Below are positions 1-12,071 of a stretch of 64,000 bases of DNA, one piece after another. The first letter of the stretch is position 1, and each line of letters starts with the position of its first letter. Origin of the DNA: Rosa chinensis (taxonomy: Eukaryota > Streptophyta > Magnoliopsida > Rosales > Rosaceae); assembly GCF_002994745.2 (NCBI RefSeq), contig NC_037094.1, positions 27,316,956-27,380,955 on the forward strand, given 5' to 3'. The notes under the pieces are model-generated. The model had not been told where the DNA came from and ran no database searches. It saw only the letters and a program-made list of their open reading frames with translations. Made by a program: the position numbers and the translations under genes.

Positions 1-1
1 T

Positions 2-1673
2 AATGTGTTGGACCGCGTCGACCTAGATGGGTTGGCGGTGCGGATGATAGAGGTGGAGAGCCTAAAGGACCGAGTTGTGGGCCTTGAAAAATGTAAAGCT
101 CGATGAAGCGGAAGGGAGAGAAATGAGGAAGAAACTCCCGTTCCGAACAAGCAAATGGGGGCAATGAGTGATGCCCTTGACACACTCCAGGTGACGGTGG
201 ACAATATGGCAGAAGTTGTCCGAGCCACCATTGATGCATTCAGGAACGAGCTCGTGGAGATGAGTACCAAGCTCAACCTGACCATCCGTGTGATGGAAAA
301 CCAACCTGTGACGGACTACAGGAAGGTAAAGATACCGGAACCTCAAACATTTGGAGGGGCGCGAGATGCCAAGGAGCTTGAGAATTACTTATTTGATATG
401 GAGTAATACTTCTGAGCAGTGAAGCCAAACTCGGAAGAGGTGAAGGTGAACATGACAACAATGTATGTTGGGAGATGTGAAACTATGGTGGAGAACCAAG
501 TATAATGACATCCAAAGGGGAGTATGCACCATTGACACTTGGGAAGACCTTAAGAAGGAGCTCAAAGCTCAGTTCTTCCCCGAGAATGTTGAATACATTG
601 CCAGACGGCAACTAAGGGAGCTCAAGCACACCAACAACATCCGGGACTTTGTGAACAAGTTCTCTGTGCTCATGCTTGACATCCTGGATATGTCAGAGAA
701 GGATCGGCTGTTCTATTTCCTTGAAGGCTTAAAGCCATGGGCGAGGACAGAACTTCAGTGGCAGAGGGTCCAAGATTTGGCCTCCGCACAAACTGCTGCT
801 GAAAGGTTGACGGACTACACATTCGAAGAGAACTCTTCTAAGATGACTCAGCCGTTTTCGAATGCGAATGTCAACAGAAATGTAAGGCCCGAACAGAGTA
901 GAAGTGGGGGAGCGGAGTCCAAATTTTCCAACTCAGGAGGAGGGGACAGGAGAACAGTGAACGCGAGGGACACGACAACGTCTAAGCCTGTTGCCTCAAC
1001 AGGGGTCTTCACCCCTCAACCTTTTAATCCCTCGGGCTATGCTCCAAAGCCACTAGCATGCTTCTTATGTAGAGGACTTCATAGAGTGAATGAATGCCCT
1101 CATAGGACTGTTATCTCTGCTCTACAGGCTCATATTCAATCGAAGGAAATAGAGGATCAGCAAGAGCTTGAGGAGGAACCTGGTCACATGGGAGCTTTGA
1201 GATTCTTAGGTGTGGTAGAGAAACAACCACGATCACCTAAGAAGTCCCAAGCTAAAGGCTTGATGTTCGTAGATGGTAGTATTAATGGGAAAGGAGCCAA
1301 GAGCGTGATGGTTGACACAGGGGCCACTCACAACTTTGTGTCAGAAGCTGAAGCTCGGAGGTTGGGGCTGAAGTTGGAGAAGGACGTGGGGCGCATGAAA
1401 GCTGTGAACTCAAAGGCCTCACCCACAACGGGCCTATCTCGAGGGGTATCACTCAAGTTGGGTCACTGGCAAGGGAAGACCGACCTTGTAGTTGTTCAGA
1501 TGGACGACTTTGATGTCATGTTAGGAATGGAGGTCTTGTTGGCAAACAAAGCCATTCCTATTCCTAGTGCCCAACACTTGCTCATTATGGGAGAAAGGTC
1601 GTGTGTGGTTCCCGCAAGAATCAAACAACCAAGTGAACCCCCCTCTTGTCCGCCCTCCAGTTCAAGAAAGGCG
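2..1673 (+). pseudogene. Ty3/gypsy chromovirus gag and aspartic protease (decayed, 5' end outside window)
   Basis: Capsid (Gag) followed by aspartic protease of an LTR retrotransposon. The gag core runs from about 300 to 1000; the zinc knuckle near 1060-1100 reads CFLCRGLHRVNEC, i.e. CX2CX3HX4C. The protease active site DTGATHNFV lies near 1314-1340. The frame is broken by stops at 104 (TGA), 404 (TAA) and 413 (TGA), a frameshift near 460, and another near 1636-1645 beside a run of six C. The protein therefore cannot be made from this copy. The start codon and 5' LTR lie left of the window. Family assignment rests on the knuckle, the protease and the chromodomain-bearing pol downstream; the clade within chromoviruses is not resolved. 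Confidence 0.93.
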
Positions 1674-4640
1674 TGAAGCGTGATGAGCCTACCTATGTAG
1701 CAATTCCCCTGATAAGGGATGAGATTAAAGGAGAAGTGATTCCGAAGGAGATCGAGGGGGTATTGGAGAGCTATATAGATGTGGTGCCTCCTGAACTTCC
1801 CAAGGAATTACCTCCGAGAAAGAGTATGGACCGTGAGATTGAACTGCTTCCGGGTGCCAAACCGCCTGCGAAGGCGCCTTATAGAATGGCTCCCTTAGAA
1901 CTGGCGGAACTTCGAAAGCAGCTTGAGGACCTGCTCAAGGCAGGATTCATTAGGCCATCTAAAGCCCCCTTTGGTGCGCCCATGTTATTTCAAAAGAAGC
2001 ACGATGGAAGTTGGAGATTGTGTGTGGACTATTCTTAACAAAGTCACTGTGCGCAACAAGTACCCTATCCCTATGATTGCAGATCTGTTTGACCAACTCA
2101 GTGGTGCCAAGTATTTCACAAAGCTAGATCTTCGCTCGGGGTACTATCAAGTTCGCATTGCAGAAGGCAATGAACACAAGACCGCTTGCATCACCCGTTA
2201 TGGCGCCTTCGGGTTCCTGGTGATGCCGTTCAGGTTGACCAACGCGCCAGCCACATTCTGCACCTTGATGAACCAAGTCTTCCACGAGTACTTGGATAAG
2301 TTTGTGGTAGTCTATCTGGATGACATTGTGGTATATAGCTCCATCCTAGAAGAACACGTAGAGCACCTAAAGCTAGTGTTCCAACGGTTGCGGGACAATC
2401 AGTTGTATGTCAAGCGCGAGAAGTGCTCCTTCGCGCAAGTGACCATTAAGTTTCTAGGTCATGTTATTGAAAGGGGTCAAATCAGGATGGATATGGAGAA
2501 AATAGAAGCCATAAAGGAGTGGCAAAACCCCAAGAATGTGAAAAAGCTACGTTCTTTTCTTGGGTTGGCTAATTACTACCGACGTTTCATTGAGAACTAC
2601 TCAAAGAAGACAACCCCCTTAACTGAGCTCTTGAAGAAGGGAGTGACATGGGACTGGAGTAGTGATTGTGAGAAGGCCTTTCAAGATTTGAAGAAGGTCG
2701 TGATGGAAGATCCGGTCCTTGCCTTACCTAACTTGAATCAGCCGTTTGAAGTTCAGACAGATGCTTCTGACTTCGCCTTAGGAGGTATTCTGCTGCAACG
2801 GGGGCATCCTATTGAGTATGAAAGTCATAAACTCTCGGAAGCTGAGAGGAAGTACATGGCTCAAGAGAAAGAGTTGCTGGCCGTGATTCACTGTTTGAGG
2901 ACGTGGCGACACTATTTGTTGGGGTCAAAGTTCCTTGTGAAGACAGACAATTCTGCCGTCAGCCACTTCCTGACCCTACCAAAGTTAACTCCAAAGCAGG
3001 CTCGGTGGCAGGAGTTTCTTACATAGTTCGACTTCTAGTTCGAACACAAGGCTGGGCACACAAACCAAGTTGCTGATGCTCTAAGTCGCAAGGCCGACCT
3101 TGCCACCCTCAAGGTGTTGGCTTCTTTGTCAAGCAGTATCATTGCCACAGACATCAAGCAACATATCAAGGAGAGTTTGGAGAAGGATCCCATGGAGCAA
3201 TCCCTTATAAAAATGGTGAAGGAAGGGAAGAGCCGTCGGTTTTGGATGGAGGATGACATATTGATGGCCAAAGGAGGACGAGTGTTTGTTCTGCGAGCTG
3301 GCGGACTACGAAGAATGCTCATGAGGGAGTGTCACGACACCCTGTGGGCAGGTCACCCAGGATGGCAAAGAACCCACGCACTTCTCAAGCAGGGTTACTA
3401 TTGGCCCTAGATGAGGGACGATGTCACGGAATACACCAAGACTTGCTTAACATGCCGGTAAGACAAGATTGAGCGTCAAAAGACTCCAGCACTATTGGAA
3501 CCACTGTCCATTCCGACTCGCCCGTGGGAGAGTGTCTCCCTTGACTTTATTACTAACCTCCTGAAGGTGGGAAACTTATCAGGCATCCTGGTAGTGGTTG
3601 ACAGGTTTTCAAAGTATGTCACCTTTGTGCCAACTCCAAAGTATTGCTTGGCGGAAGACACAGCAAGCCTCTTCTTCAAACATGTGGTGAAGTATTAGGG
3701 TGTGCCTCAGAACATTGTCAGTGATTGGGACACTAGGTTCACGGGAATATTCTGGACCGAGTTATTCAAGCTGCTCGGGTCTGAGCTCAACATATCTTCA
3801 AGTTATCATCCACAGACTGATGGGCAAATAGAAAGGTTCAACGGGATGTTGGAGGGATACTTGCGCCATTTCGTTCATGCCAATCAGCAGAATTGGGCGC
3901 AATTGCTAGATGTTGCACAATTTTGTTTCAACTCGAAGAAGAGCTCATCCACCAACAAGAGTGCTTTTGAAATTGTCACTGGCCAACAGCCTCTCTTGCC
4001 TCATACTGTGCAAGAAGTCTACAAAGGGGCGAATCCTCGTGCTTTCAACTTCACAAAATAGTGGAAAACCAATGCCGAGATTGCTCAAACCTACCTAGAG
4101 AAAGCGGTGGGGAGAATGAAGAAGTGGGCAGATGAAGGCCGCAAGCCCAAGGAGTTTAAAGCAGGAGACATGGTCCTTGTCAAGCTGCTCCCGGAACAAC
4201 TCAGGTTCCTGCGCTCCAGAGATAAGGGACTATTCCGGAAGTATGAAGGACCTCTCCCCATCATTTCTAAAGTGGGGAAATGCTCCTACAAAGTCGATAT
4301 TCCCTCCTGGATGAGAGTTCACCCCGTCTTCCACATCAACAACCTCAAGCCGCACCAGCCAGACCATGAAGATCAAGCACTCAACCAGCCTGTTCGAGAG
4401 CACGTCGACATCAGACCACCTAAGCATAAAGAAGTGGAGGAGATCCTAGCAGAGAGAGTGACCAGTATGTCAAGGCGCCCATGCCAGCAGTTCCTGGTCA
4501 AGTGGAAGGGTCTTGGAGATGAAGAAACCAGTTGGGAGAATGTTGAAGACCTGAAGAAGAAGTTCCAGCAGAAGATTGAAGACTTTAAGGCCAAAGCCGT
4601 CGTCGAGAGCGCTAACAGCTTAAGTGGGGGAAGATGTTAA
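1646..4640 (+). pseudogene. Chromovirus pol: RT, RNase H, integrase and chromodomain (stop-riddled)
   Basis: Reverse transcriptase (catalytic YLDD near 2313), RNase H (QTDASD near 2755), integrase (HHCC zinc finger about 3330-3460; core acidic residues in SLDF near 3540, SDWD near 3720 and IERF near 3829) and a C-terminal chromodomain (about 4435-4595, with FLVKWKGL and ETSWE). A 5-base deletion near 2036 shifts frame just inside RT. From there to 4640 one frame stays open except for six stops at 3024, 3036, 3408, 3459, 3696 and 4059. The chromodomain is the hallmark of chromoviruses and normally steers integration to heterochromatin. The copy is clearly dead. Confidence 0.95.
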
Positions 4641-5045
4641 GGGCCGCACTTGTAATGCTGCAAGCAACCTTGTCCAAGGTCATTAGTCAAGCCTTTGGAT
4701 GGTTTGCTTGTGTGCTAGGGATGTTTTGGTAATTTACAAATTATGTAATTTATTTTATTTAAGCATTAGTCTCCTCGGCTTTTTTCATTTTTCCTCCTGT
4801 CATGTTCATGTAAGGCCGATATGCTCTTTAGGGAGGAGTTCCTAATCAGCATAGTTTGGACTAGTGAACTAGTATAGGTAAGCACATGTACTTTTGCCTC
4901 CCTTGTCATCTTACCGTCAATAAAAGAAGAATAATTCAATCATCTGTGTCTCGTGAGATTGCCCTTTGATCTTTCCTTTCGATTATTCATTGTTCTTCGC
5001 GGTTGCCCAACGTTTATATAATTGTGTTCTTGCTTGTTGCTAGCA
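4635..5045 (+). repeat. 3' LTR of the chromovirus (right edge uncertain)
   Basis: A polypurine tract (AGTGGGGGAAGA) ends at 4634 and is followed by TGTTAAGG, the expected LTR start. AATAAAA near 4919 could be the polyadenylation signal. The right edge could be the CA at 5045 or the one near 5060; the 5' LTR is not in the window, so the two ends cannot be compared. The LINE remnant begins immediately to the right. Confidence 0.7.
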
Positions 5046-5056
5046 CTATTTTAATA

Positions 5057-8000
5057 TCATGTGGATTTCATTGTTCCTTGCAAGGTACTCACTTGGCTGA
5101 CTTGCTTGCTAGCAAGTGCCGCACTGTCCGCTTTGCGCATCGCAAAGTTTGGCCCGTGACACATAGCTTCAAAGCCTATTGTTGCAAGCCTATGAGCTAC
5201 CATATTAGTGGAATGTTGCGCATGGTATATTTTAACAGAGGGGATATTTGCAACAGCTTGTTTGATGTCTTCAATTAGTCCTCCATTAGCGAGTAAACCA
5301 TGATCGCTGCATTGAACTTCAGCCACAGCTTCTATATAGTCACTTTCAACTATTACCCGCGGAAGTTGTAGTGCATTGACTAGATCAAGCCCCGCTCTAA
5401 AGACAAATAGCTCACACTGTTTTGGTGAAGCAGTATGTGCAATTGGACCAGCAAAGCGGCAATGAACTTACCGGTAATGTCTCTAATTACACCCCAATAC
5501 CTCCTTTCGTCTGTTGTGGCAGAAATGTAGAATCCACATTGAGTTTAAGAGTCCCATTTACAGCAGGCCTCCAAGTGTGTCTCTGCTGTGCCGAAGTGCG
5601 TATAGTGGTGGTAGCTCTAGCTTTTTGAAACTCCTCGAGCCATGCATAGCTGCTTAGACAGATATCTGATGCAGTCTGCTTAGTACCATTCCAAAGACAA
5701 CTGTTGCAGTTCTTCAATAAGGCCCAGACTATCATCAGTAACTTCGCAAATATTTCAGGCTTAAGACTGGTGGCTATTTCCAGCATCCAGTCCTTAAAGT
5801 GAAGTGGAGGAGATGTAGTATTCTGTAGGTTGAATGAATAAGCCTTTAGAATTTCAGAAGCCACTGAGCATTTATAGAATAAATGAGCTACATATCATTT
5901 GGTGTAGAGTTGATCTCGAGTAGGCAGAAGATTATTACAGGCTCGCCAAGCACATATGCTTACTTTACCAGGGACTTTAGCTCTCCATAGGCTCTTCCAC
6001 AAGTCTTTATACGGGTTTCCATTAGATGTTGATATAAGGACGTGTTGTAACACTTCCATTCTTGCGATCCAATAAGCTGATTTAACTGAGTAATGTCCCA
6101 TTTTTTCAGGACTCCAAATAAGTCTATCCACTGTGGGAACCCTACTAAGAGGAATGCAAAGAATGCGATCTACAACTTCACTTGGGAACAGACTATAGAC
6201 AAGGGAAGATTTCCACTGCCGAGTAGGTTCGTCAATGAGTTCAGCTACTGTACATAAGGTTGAGTTGTGAGGCCTGAGCATAACCTTGAATTGGCAGTCC
6301 CCTATCCTGCCATATGTTTATTTATTTTCCATATCCCCAATTTTCCATTGCACCTCTGCCTTAAGCACTTGTCTGCCTTGTAGAATACTTCTCCAAGAGA
6401 AGGATGGTGAGCCTCCCACATCAGCCTCCCAAAAGGAACAATTTGGGAAATACTTGGTCTTGTACAGCCTTGCAATCAGAGATTAAGGGTTGGAGATAAT
6501 TCTCCATCCCTGTTTAGCAAGCATAGCTATATTATAGGCATAAATATTTTTGAACCCCATACCTCCCTCATATTTAGTCAAACATAGTTTCTCCCAGCTT
6601 CTCCAATGGATTTTCTTCTTTTCATCGGTGTCACCCCAAAAGAACGATGCACAAAGTTGGTGAATATCATCACACAAGCTTTTGGGAAGCAAGTAGCAGT
6701 TCATAGCATAGTTTGTGCCACTGCCTTAATGAGAATTTCTTTTCCAGCACAGCTTAGAACCTTTGCTTTCCAACTAATCAATGTCTTGGATAGTTTTTAT
6801 TTAATATAAGCAAACTTTGCTGTTTTAGACCGACCAGCTCTTAGGGGTAGTCCCAGATACTTGTCATGTTCATCCATACGTTGGACTGCAAGAATGGAAG
6901 CTAACTGATTATGTAAATCCATGCCAACATTCCGATTAAACACTATACTACTTTTCTGAAAATTGACTTTCTGGCCAGAAGCTTTTTCATACATATCCAG
7001 AATTAGTTTGATAGCATTACACTCTTCTATGGTAGCTGTCCCAAAGAGGAGACTATCATCTGCAAAAAAAAGATGGCTAAGTGTAGGAGCCTGGGGACAT
7101 ATGGTGATTCCTTGCACTATATGATATTGCACAATATATGATATGAGTGCAGATAAGCCTTCAGCACAAAGAATAAATAAATATGGTGACAAGGGATCAC
7201 CCTGCCTGATGCCTCTGGTAGGAAATAAAGGAGGAGTAGGCTCCCCTTGTATCAAGATAGAATAGCTGATCGTGGTGACATTATTCATGATCATACGGAT
7301 CCATGCTGGATGAAAACCCAACTTTGTGAGGATTGCTTGCAAATATTTCCATTTAAGTCTATCATATGCTTTGCTTATATCTAACTTGAGAGAGAAGAAG
7401 CCAGTTTCTTGATGCATGAGTTTATGCATGAAGTGAGCAGCTTCATTCGCTACTAGTGTGTTATCAGAGATGATCCGGCCAGGCACATATGCACTTTGTA
7501 GAGGCGATACAATTTCGAGTAGCCAGTGTTTAAGTCTATTTGCTACCACTTTAGAGCAAAACTTGCAAATAACCTTGCTAAGTGCAATAGGTCGAAAGTG
7601 AGTAGCCTCCTTTGGGTCCTTCATTTTTGGTATTAAGCATAGGTATGTATAGTTGGAAGTTGGCTCCATTTCACCGGTTTCAAGGAAGCTTCGAACTGCA
7701 ATGCAAACATCCATACTAACAATGTGGCAATATTTTTGGAAAAAGAATGGGGACATACCATCAAGTCCAGGATTCTTTGAAGGGTGCATTTGAAAAGGTG
7801 CGACCTTGATCTCATAATTAGAGTATGGTTGCATAAGGCTTTCATTCATTCCAGTTGTTACTTTAGATGGTGTTGCTTCAAGTATTGCAAGTAATGCTGC
7901 TTCATCAGTGTTTTCAGCTGAGAATATGCCTTGAAAATAAGATAGTAACAATGATTGTATATCCTCATGATTTGTTTGCCACTGACCTTGCCCATCAGTC

Positions 8001-8752
8001 AACCCTCTAATAAGATTCCTACTACATCTATTGCTTGCCCTCATGTGAAAGTAAGCAGAGTTTCGGTCACCAACTTTCAGCCATAAAGTCCTTGATCTTT
8101 GCTTCTAATATTTTTCCTGTTGTGCTAGTATCTGACTGTGCTTGACATGCAACATCCTTTGTTCCTCATACTGTTCTGGAGAAAAAGGAAGCTTCATAAT
8201 ATCATACAACTTCTCTTGTATGACCCGTAGTTCAGCTCTCTGGTTGTCAAAATCCTCCTTATGCCATTGCATTAGTTAATGACCCGCAACCTTGATTTTG
8301 GAGGCCAATTGTATAAGTGCATTTCCCGTCGAAGGCATTGACCATGTCTTCTGAATAATTTCTCCACAGTTTGGGTGACCATGCCAACATTCTTCAAAAC
8401 AAAATAGCCTCTTATTCCTATTGAGTTTTACCTTTTCGAAGCTCACCACAATTAAGAGTGGGCAATGATCTGACTCACTAGGGTTTAAGGTAATAACCCT
8501 ATTGTATGAGAATTGTGCTCGCCATGCAGGACATTGAAACCTTCGGTTGAGCCTTTCCTTCGTAAATTTGTTACTCCAGGTGAAGCGACTACTAGTAAAA
8601 CCCATATCAATGAGGTTACAATCAGCCATTGTCCTTTTGAATGTGGCCATAGGTGTCGCCGCTCGACTAGGGCCTCCTAACTTGTCTCTGTTCGACATGA
8701 TTTCATTGAAATCACCAGCAACCAACCATGGAAGAGTGTAGTTCTCCGCCAC
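5057..8752 (-). pseudogene. LINE ORF2: endonuclease (C-terminal part), RT, zf-RVT and RNase H
   Basis: The endonuclease segment contains WLVAGDFNE and SDHCPLL, typical of the EEP nuclease fold. The RT segment (8044-6797) has GIRQGDPLSPYLF and the catalytic FFADDSLLF (plus coordinates about 7047-7065). Downstream come the zf-RVT motif (LWRAKVPGKVSICAWRA, near 5950) and an RNase H domain ending near 5057. Stops and frameshifts separate these blocks (for example between 8276 and 8044, and at 6797, 6483 and 5895), so the ORF is not translatable as one protein. Confidence 0.92.
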
Positions 8753-9191
8753 CAGACTTCTGATAAGGGATCATGTACGATGATGGTCACCCCTGGTAGC
8801 AATACCGTAAAGTCCAATAAACCTCCATTTGAACGCGTCATCAGCTTTACCAATGACTACTTCGATGTGGTCTAGTGACCGAGATCTGAGAACTGCATGG
8901 GTTTCATCATTCCATAACAGCGCTACTTATAACGTCCTGAACTTGAATATACCAATTTACTAGTCATTTGGACAGTAAACGACCCTTACTTTCACTTTTA
9001 CTGTCGTTTTAGTACTTTTAGTGGCCCTAAAAGTTGACTTTTTATTCGGGTCAAAATTTGACAAAATGTTCTTCATGAAAGTTGTAAGGGACGTTAAACC
9101 GAGCGCGTGGATATGTGGTACGTAAAAATCGGAGTTTGTATACGAAAGTTATAAGCCAAAGACGAAAGTTACTATTCATGTAGTAAGTTTC

Positions 9192-9199
9192 TATAAATA
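9192..9199 (+). promoter_or_regulatory. Putative LTR TATA box
   Basis: TATAAATA lies about 265 bp into the plus-oriented solo LTR and is followed within 50-100 bp by a CT-rich stretch. The position fits the U3/R boundary of an LTR promoter. There is no transcript evidence. Confidence 0.5.
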
Positions 9200-10730
9200 G
9201 CCGAGTTACTGTGATAAGTTGCCATTTTTGGAAAATTACCCAGTTTTTCTCTCTCTTCTCCCCGACCTTTTCTTCCTCTTCGGCCCGATTCTTCCTCCTC
9301 CGGCCACCCCACGATGGAATCTGGACATCAGCTGGCTCGCCTCCTCACCCTGGTCACGTCTGTGGTGGTGTTTTGCAGCAATTTGGCCGGAAGAGCTCGA
9401 TTGGGAGCTGTGTAGGTTACTGTAGCAGATCGGGATTTCAGTCGATTTCTGGCGATTCTGGCCGTCTCCGGCCACCAAACCGGCGTCGAAGGTTCGGTTT
9501 TTGACATAGATCATTTCCCCTAAGGTCTTTCATTTCAATTTGCAGTGTAGAGGTCGAATTAACGATTTGCAATTTCTAGGGTTCATGGAGTTTTCTGGAA
9601 AAATTTCACGGACCAATTTGGAGCCCTTCAAGGTAAAATTGGAACTTGTTGTAGTTATGAAAAATGTTGGCTCTGTTGTGTAGGTGGTGCTGCCAAAATT
9701 TGGTGGCCATTGGTGGTGGTTGCCGGTGGCTCTTGTGGCCCACGCGCCGCCACTGTGGACGGCATAGAGTGGAGCTTTAAGCCCAAATTTAGTTGTTTTA
9801 AATAGCATTTGAATTATAGAGGCTATAATTGTGATTTTGGTGAAAATTGGAAGAGTTGGGATTGGATTTTGAATTGTTGGAAAACTATAACACCAGTTAT
9901 TGAATATTGAGAATCCGACGATCGGATTCTCTTGTATAATACCTAGAAATTATATATCAACGAATTGGACTCTATGGTAGTTTGGAGGGAATCCGAGAGG
10001 GATTGAAAGAGTTCGGTTTAAGGGGATGATTAGGATTTTTCATTAACTAATTATCGTAAATTTAATTTCTGTCCTGTAATTACGTTTTTACGAGTATTAT
10101 TAGTACAGGACGAGAGGAGTCTTCATACGAGGAGGATACCGATCGTCGACTGGACTAGCTAAATACTGTGAGTGGACTTTTGTTTTTAAGTAAATGATGC
10201 ATGCATTTATTTCTTTGAATATGTTCTATTTAGTTATCAATTTACATTTCGAGCGTGTGATTTAGTCTCAAAGATTGATTTCGCTTTATCTCATATAAGT
10301 GCTTTCGATAATGATTTGTTTCTGAAGTTAATTATGATTTATAATCTTATTTGACCAATTATATATTTCCGAGGTGATTTCCGGAATTATACTTTTAATT
10401 ATATTCTATTTCGATTTGAGACTTTTAAAGGATTTTCGAAATGGGATTTCGATGGAGTTATATTCCTTATTTATTTATCGACTTCGGTTTTGGCATTGGG
10501 AATGCCTTGATGATGATTTTGAAATTGGTTTTGTTTCGGTTTACGGAAAACATGTTTATTATTATTTCTTCCTATTTATTTTAAACTCGAGATTATCTTG
10601 GCGTGTGGGACACGTCATTGGAAATTCTTTTATGAGAGATGGGGAAGCCTTATGTTTTATGGATTTATGAGGTTTTCGGATTTTCTTTTGCCATACTTTG
10701 GGTGACTTATCATTGGTAGCATTGATCTTC

Positions 10731-11066
10731 CGCCTTTGTGGCGAGGTGATGGGATCACCGAAGCCCTCCGCCTTTGTGGCGCTAGTTACTGTCTTTGTGA
10801 CAGTAATTCTCAAGCCCAGTATCCTATCGCTACACATAGTGGCGTAAGGGTATATTACGGGAGTAATAGGAGTACTTTAGCCTGGGAGGCTATCACCCGA
10901 GCCTGGGAGGCTCACTCGTATGACTATCGTCTTCCCCTACTCATTATACTATTTTCGACTAGCGGGGCTAGTCCGATTTATTTTAGCCAGCGGGGCTGGT
11001 TTTATTTCCTTGAGTATCAGAGTTTCAACCTTTTCTTTTAATCGTTTGTGACTAGCGGGGCTAGTC
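10731..11066 (+). repeat. Array of 11 short hairpins inside the solo LTR
   Basis: Eleven perfect or near-perfect inverted repeats lie in 336 bp: 10731-10743, 10745-10759, 10769-10781, 10786-10806, 10828-10844 (one G-U pair), 10853-10868, 10878-10892, 10899-10913, 10957-10973, 10985-11001 and 11050-11066. Stems are 4-8 bp and loops fall into a few classes (TTTGT, GGG, TGGGA, GGGA, ACATA). Two neighbouring stems, TAGCC/GGCTA and GAGCC/GGCTC, share a loop and differ by a compensatory pair. Confidence 0.85.
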
Positions 11067-11629
11067 GGTTTTCATGAGCGGAACTCCTCTTGTTTTATTT
11101 TAGTTAATCTTTGCATTCGGGAATTTTTTTAAGAAATAAATGTGGGAAAGTATAAAATCCCTTTTGTTTGAAATTGTTTATTTTTGTCCACTCACGCTAA
11201 CGTTTTTATGTACTTTCTCTTGGGCCCTTCGGTTTCAAATGCCCAGTTTGCAGGCGAATTAGTGGAGGTCTGGCGTACATGACATTTGAGGCATAATTGT
11301 CACCACTTCCGCATTGTAGGATCCCTTGATCCTTTACTCTACTTTTTATTTCCTTGTGTATTAGTATTGCTCTGATAACCTTTGGGATTGGTATTGTTAA
11401 GTTGAGTTTTGTATTTTGCGAGTTGGGGAATGTTGTGAAATGGGGAGCAGGGTGGCTCCAGGAGTATAAGGTTGGTTTGCTTGAAGTGCTTTGTGTGTTT
11501 CTACAGGTTTTGGGTAGTCCATTTTTAGGGGAAGTTCTGCCAAATTTTTATTAGAATTTCTTCTAAGGTGGGCCCCGCATGACTACTTCAGATTTCGGGG
11601 TGAAATTCGGGGCAGGTCCTGTCACTACT

Positions 11630-11850
11630 CCGTGAGAGTCCCTTTCATGTGGGAAGCAGATATTCTCCTGGAAGCCTAGCCTTCGTGTAAGGCTATCTAT
11701 GTGTTCTTTTTGTGCTAGGGTTTCAGCAAGAAAAATGATACTCGTTTTTTTTTTTTTGCTAGAACGATGTCAATGAGGGCTCTTTGTGATTCATAGTTCA
11801 CTATTCTCGGCAATTCCATACCAAAATGTCACCTTGCAGCATAGTTGATT
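11630..11850 (-). pseudogene. LINE ORF2 N-terminal endonuclease fragment, right of the solo LTR
   Basis: Read on the minus strand this piece gives ILVWNCRG-like sequence followed by a block matching the start of the L1 endonuclease (RALIDIVLAKK, then GFQEN). It shows two early stops and frameshifts. It belongs to the same LINE as the block left of 8928: after removal of the LTR and one CTACT copy the frame passes into VALLWNDE-like residues. Confidence 0.8.
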
Positions 11851-12071
11851 GTGATTAGCCTCAACGGCCGATTAAACGACTTAGATGGCGTCGCTAGCAA
11901 AGCAGGCGGTGCTTAGGGCTTTTTTGTTTTTTAATTGAATGTTATATTTTAGGGAGGTAAGAAGAATTATTATTTTTTTTTCATTTTTCTCTCTTTGTCC
12001 TTATTTGTCGTTTCATATGATTTGAAAGTCTATTAATAATTGAAAAAAATTGGAGGTCAAAATATTAAATT

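Larger units (their letters stand above)
8928..11624 (+). repeat. Solo LTR (2697 bp), Del/Tekay-like, inserted in the LINE
   Basis: Begins TATAACGTCCTGAA (the expected TG start has become TA) and ends GGCAGGTCCTGTCA. It is flanked by a perfect 5-bp duplication CTACT at 8923-8927 and 11625-11629. No gag or pol is present, so this is a recombined solo LTR. It has a TATA-like site at 9192, a GC-rich pyrimidine-rich segment at 9240-9500 and a dense array of small hairpins at 10731-11066. Assignment to a Del/Tekay-type gypsy family is by general LTR architecture only. Confidence 0.92.
5057..11925 (-). mobile_element. L1-type LINE, minus strand, split by a solo LTR
   Basis: A plant L1 non-LTR element read right to left: endonuclease start (about 11850 down to 11630), interruption by the solo LTR at 8928-11624, endonuclease remainder (8927 to about 8276), reverse transcriptase (8044-6797), zinc-binding RT-associated region (about 6281-5895) and RNase H (about 5864-5057). 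The endonuclease reading resumes on the other side of the LTR once one copy of the 5-bp duplication CTACT is removed. ORF1 (Gag-like) was not recognised to the right, so the element may be 5'-truncated near 11925. No clear poly(A) remains at the left end, where it abuts the chromovirus LTR. Confidence 0.88.

Noticed and set aside
2..4640. Stop-codon readthrough or programmed recoding as the explanation for chromovirus stops
   Set aside because: There are too many stops in too many places, plus several frameshifts; decay explains them more simply.
9211..9514. ORFs on both strands in the GC-rich part of the solo LTR
   Set aside because: They lie in the transcribed leader part of a non-coding LTR and show no protein family signature.
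10731..11066. The palindrome array as a CRISPR-like array
   Set aside because: Units are not identical repeats with unique spacers, no cas genes exist, and the context is a plant LTR.
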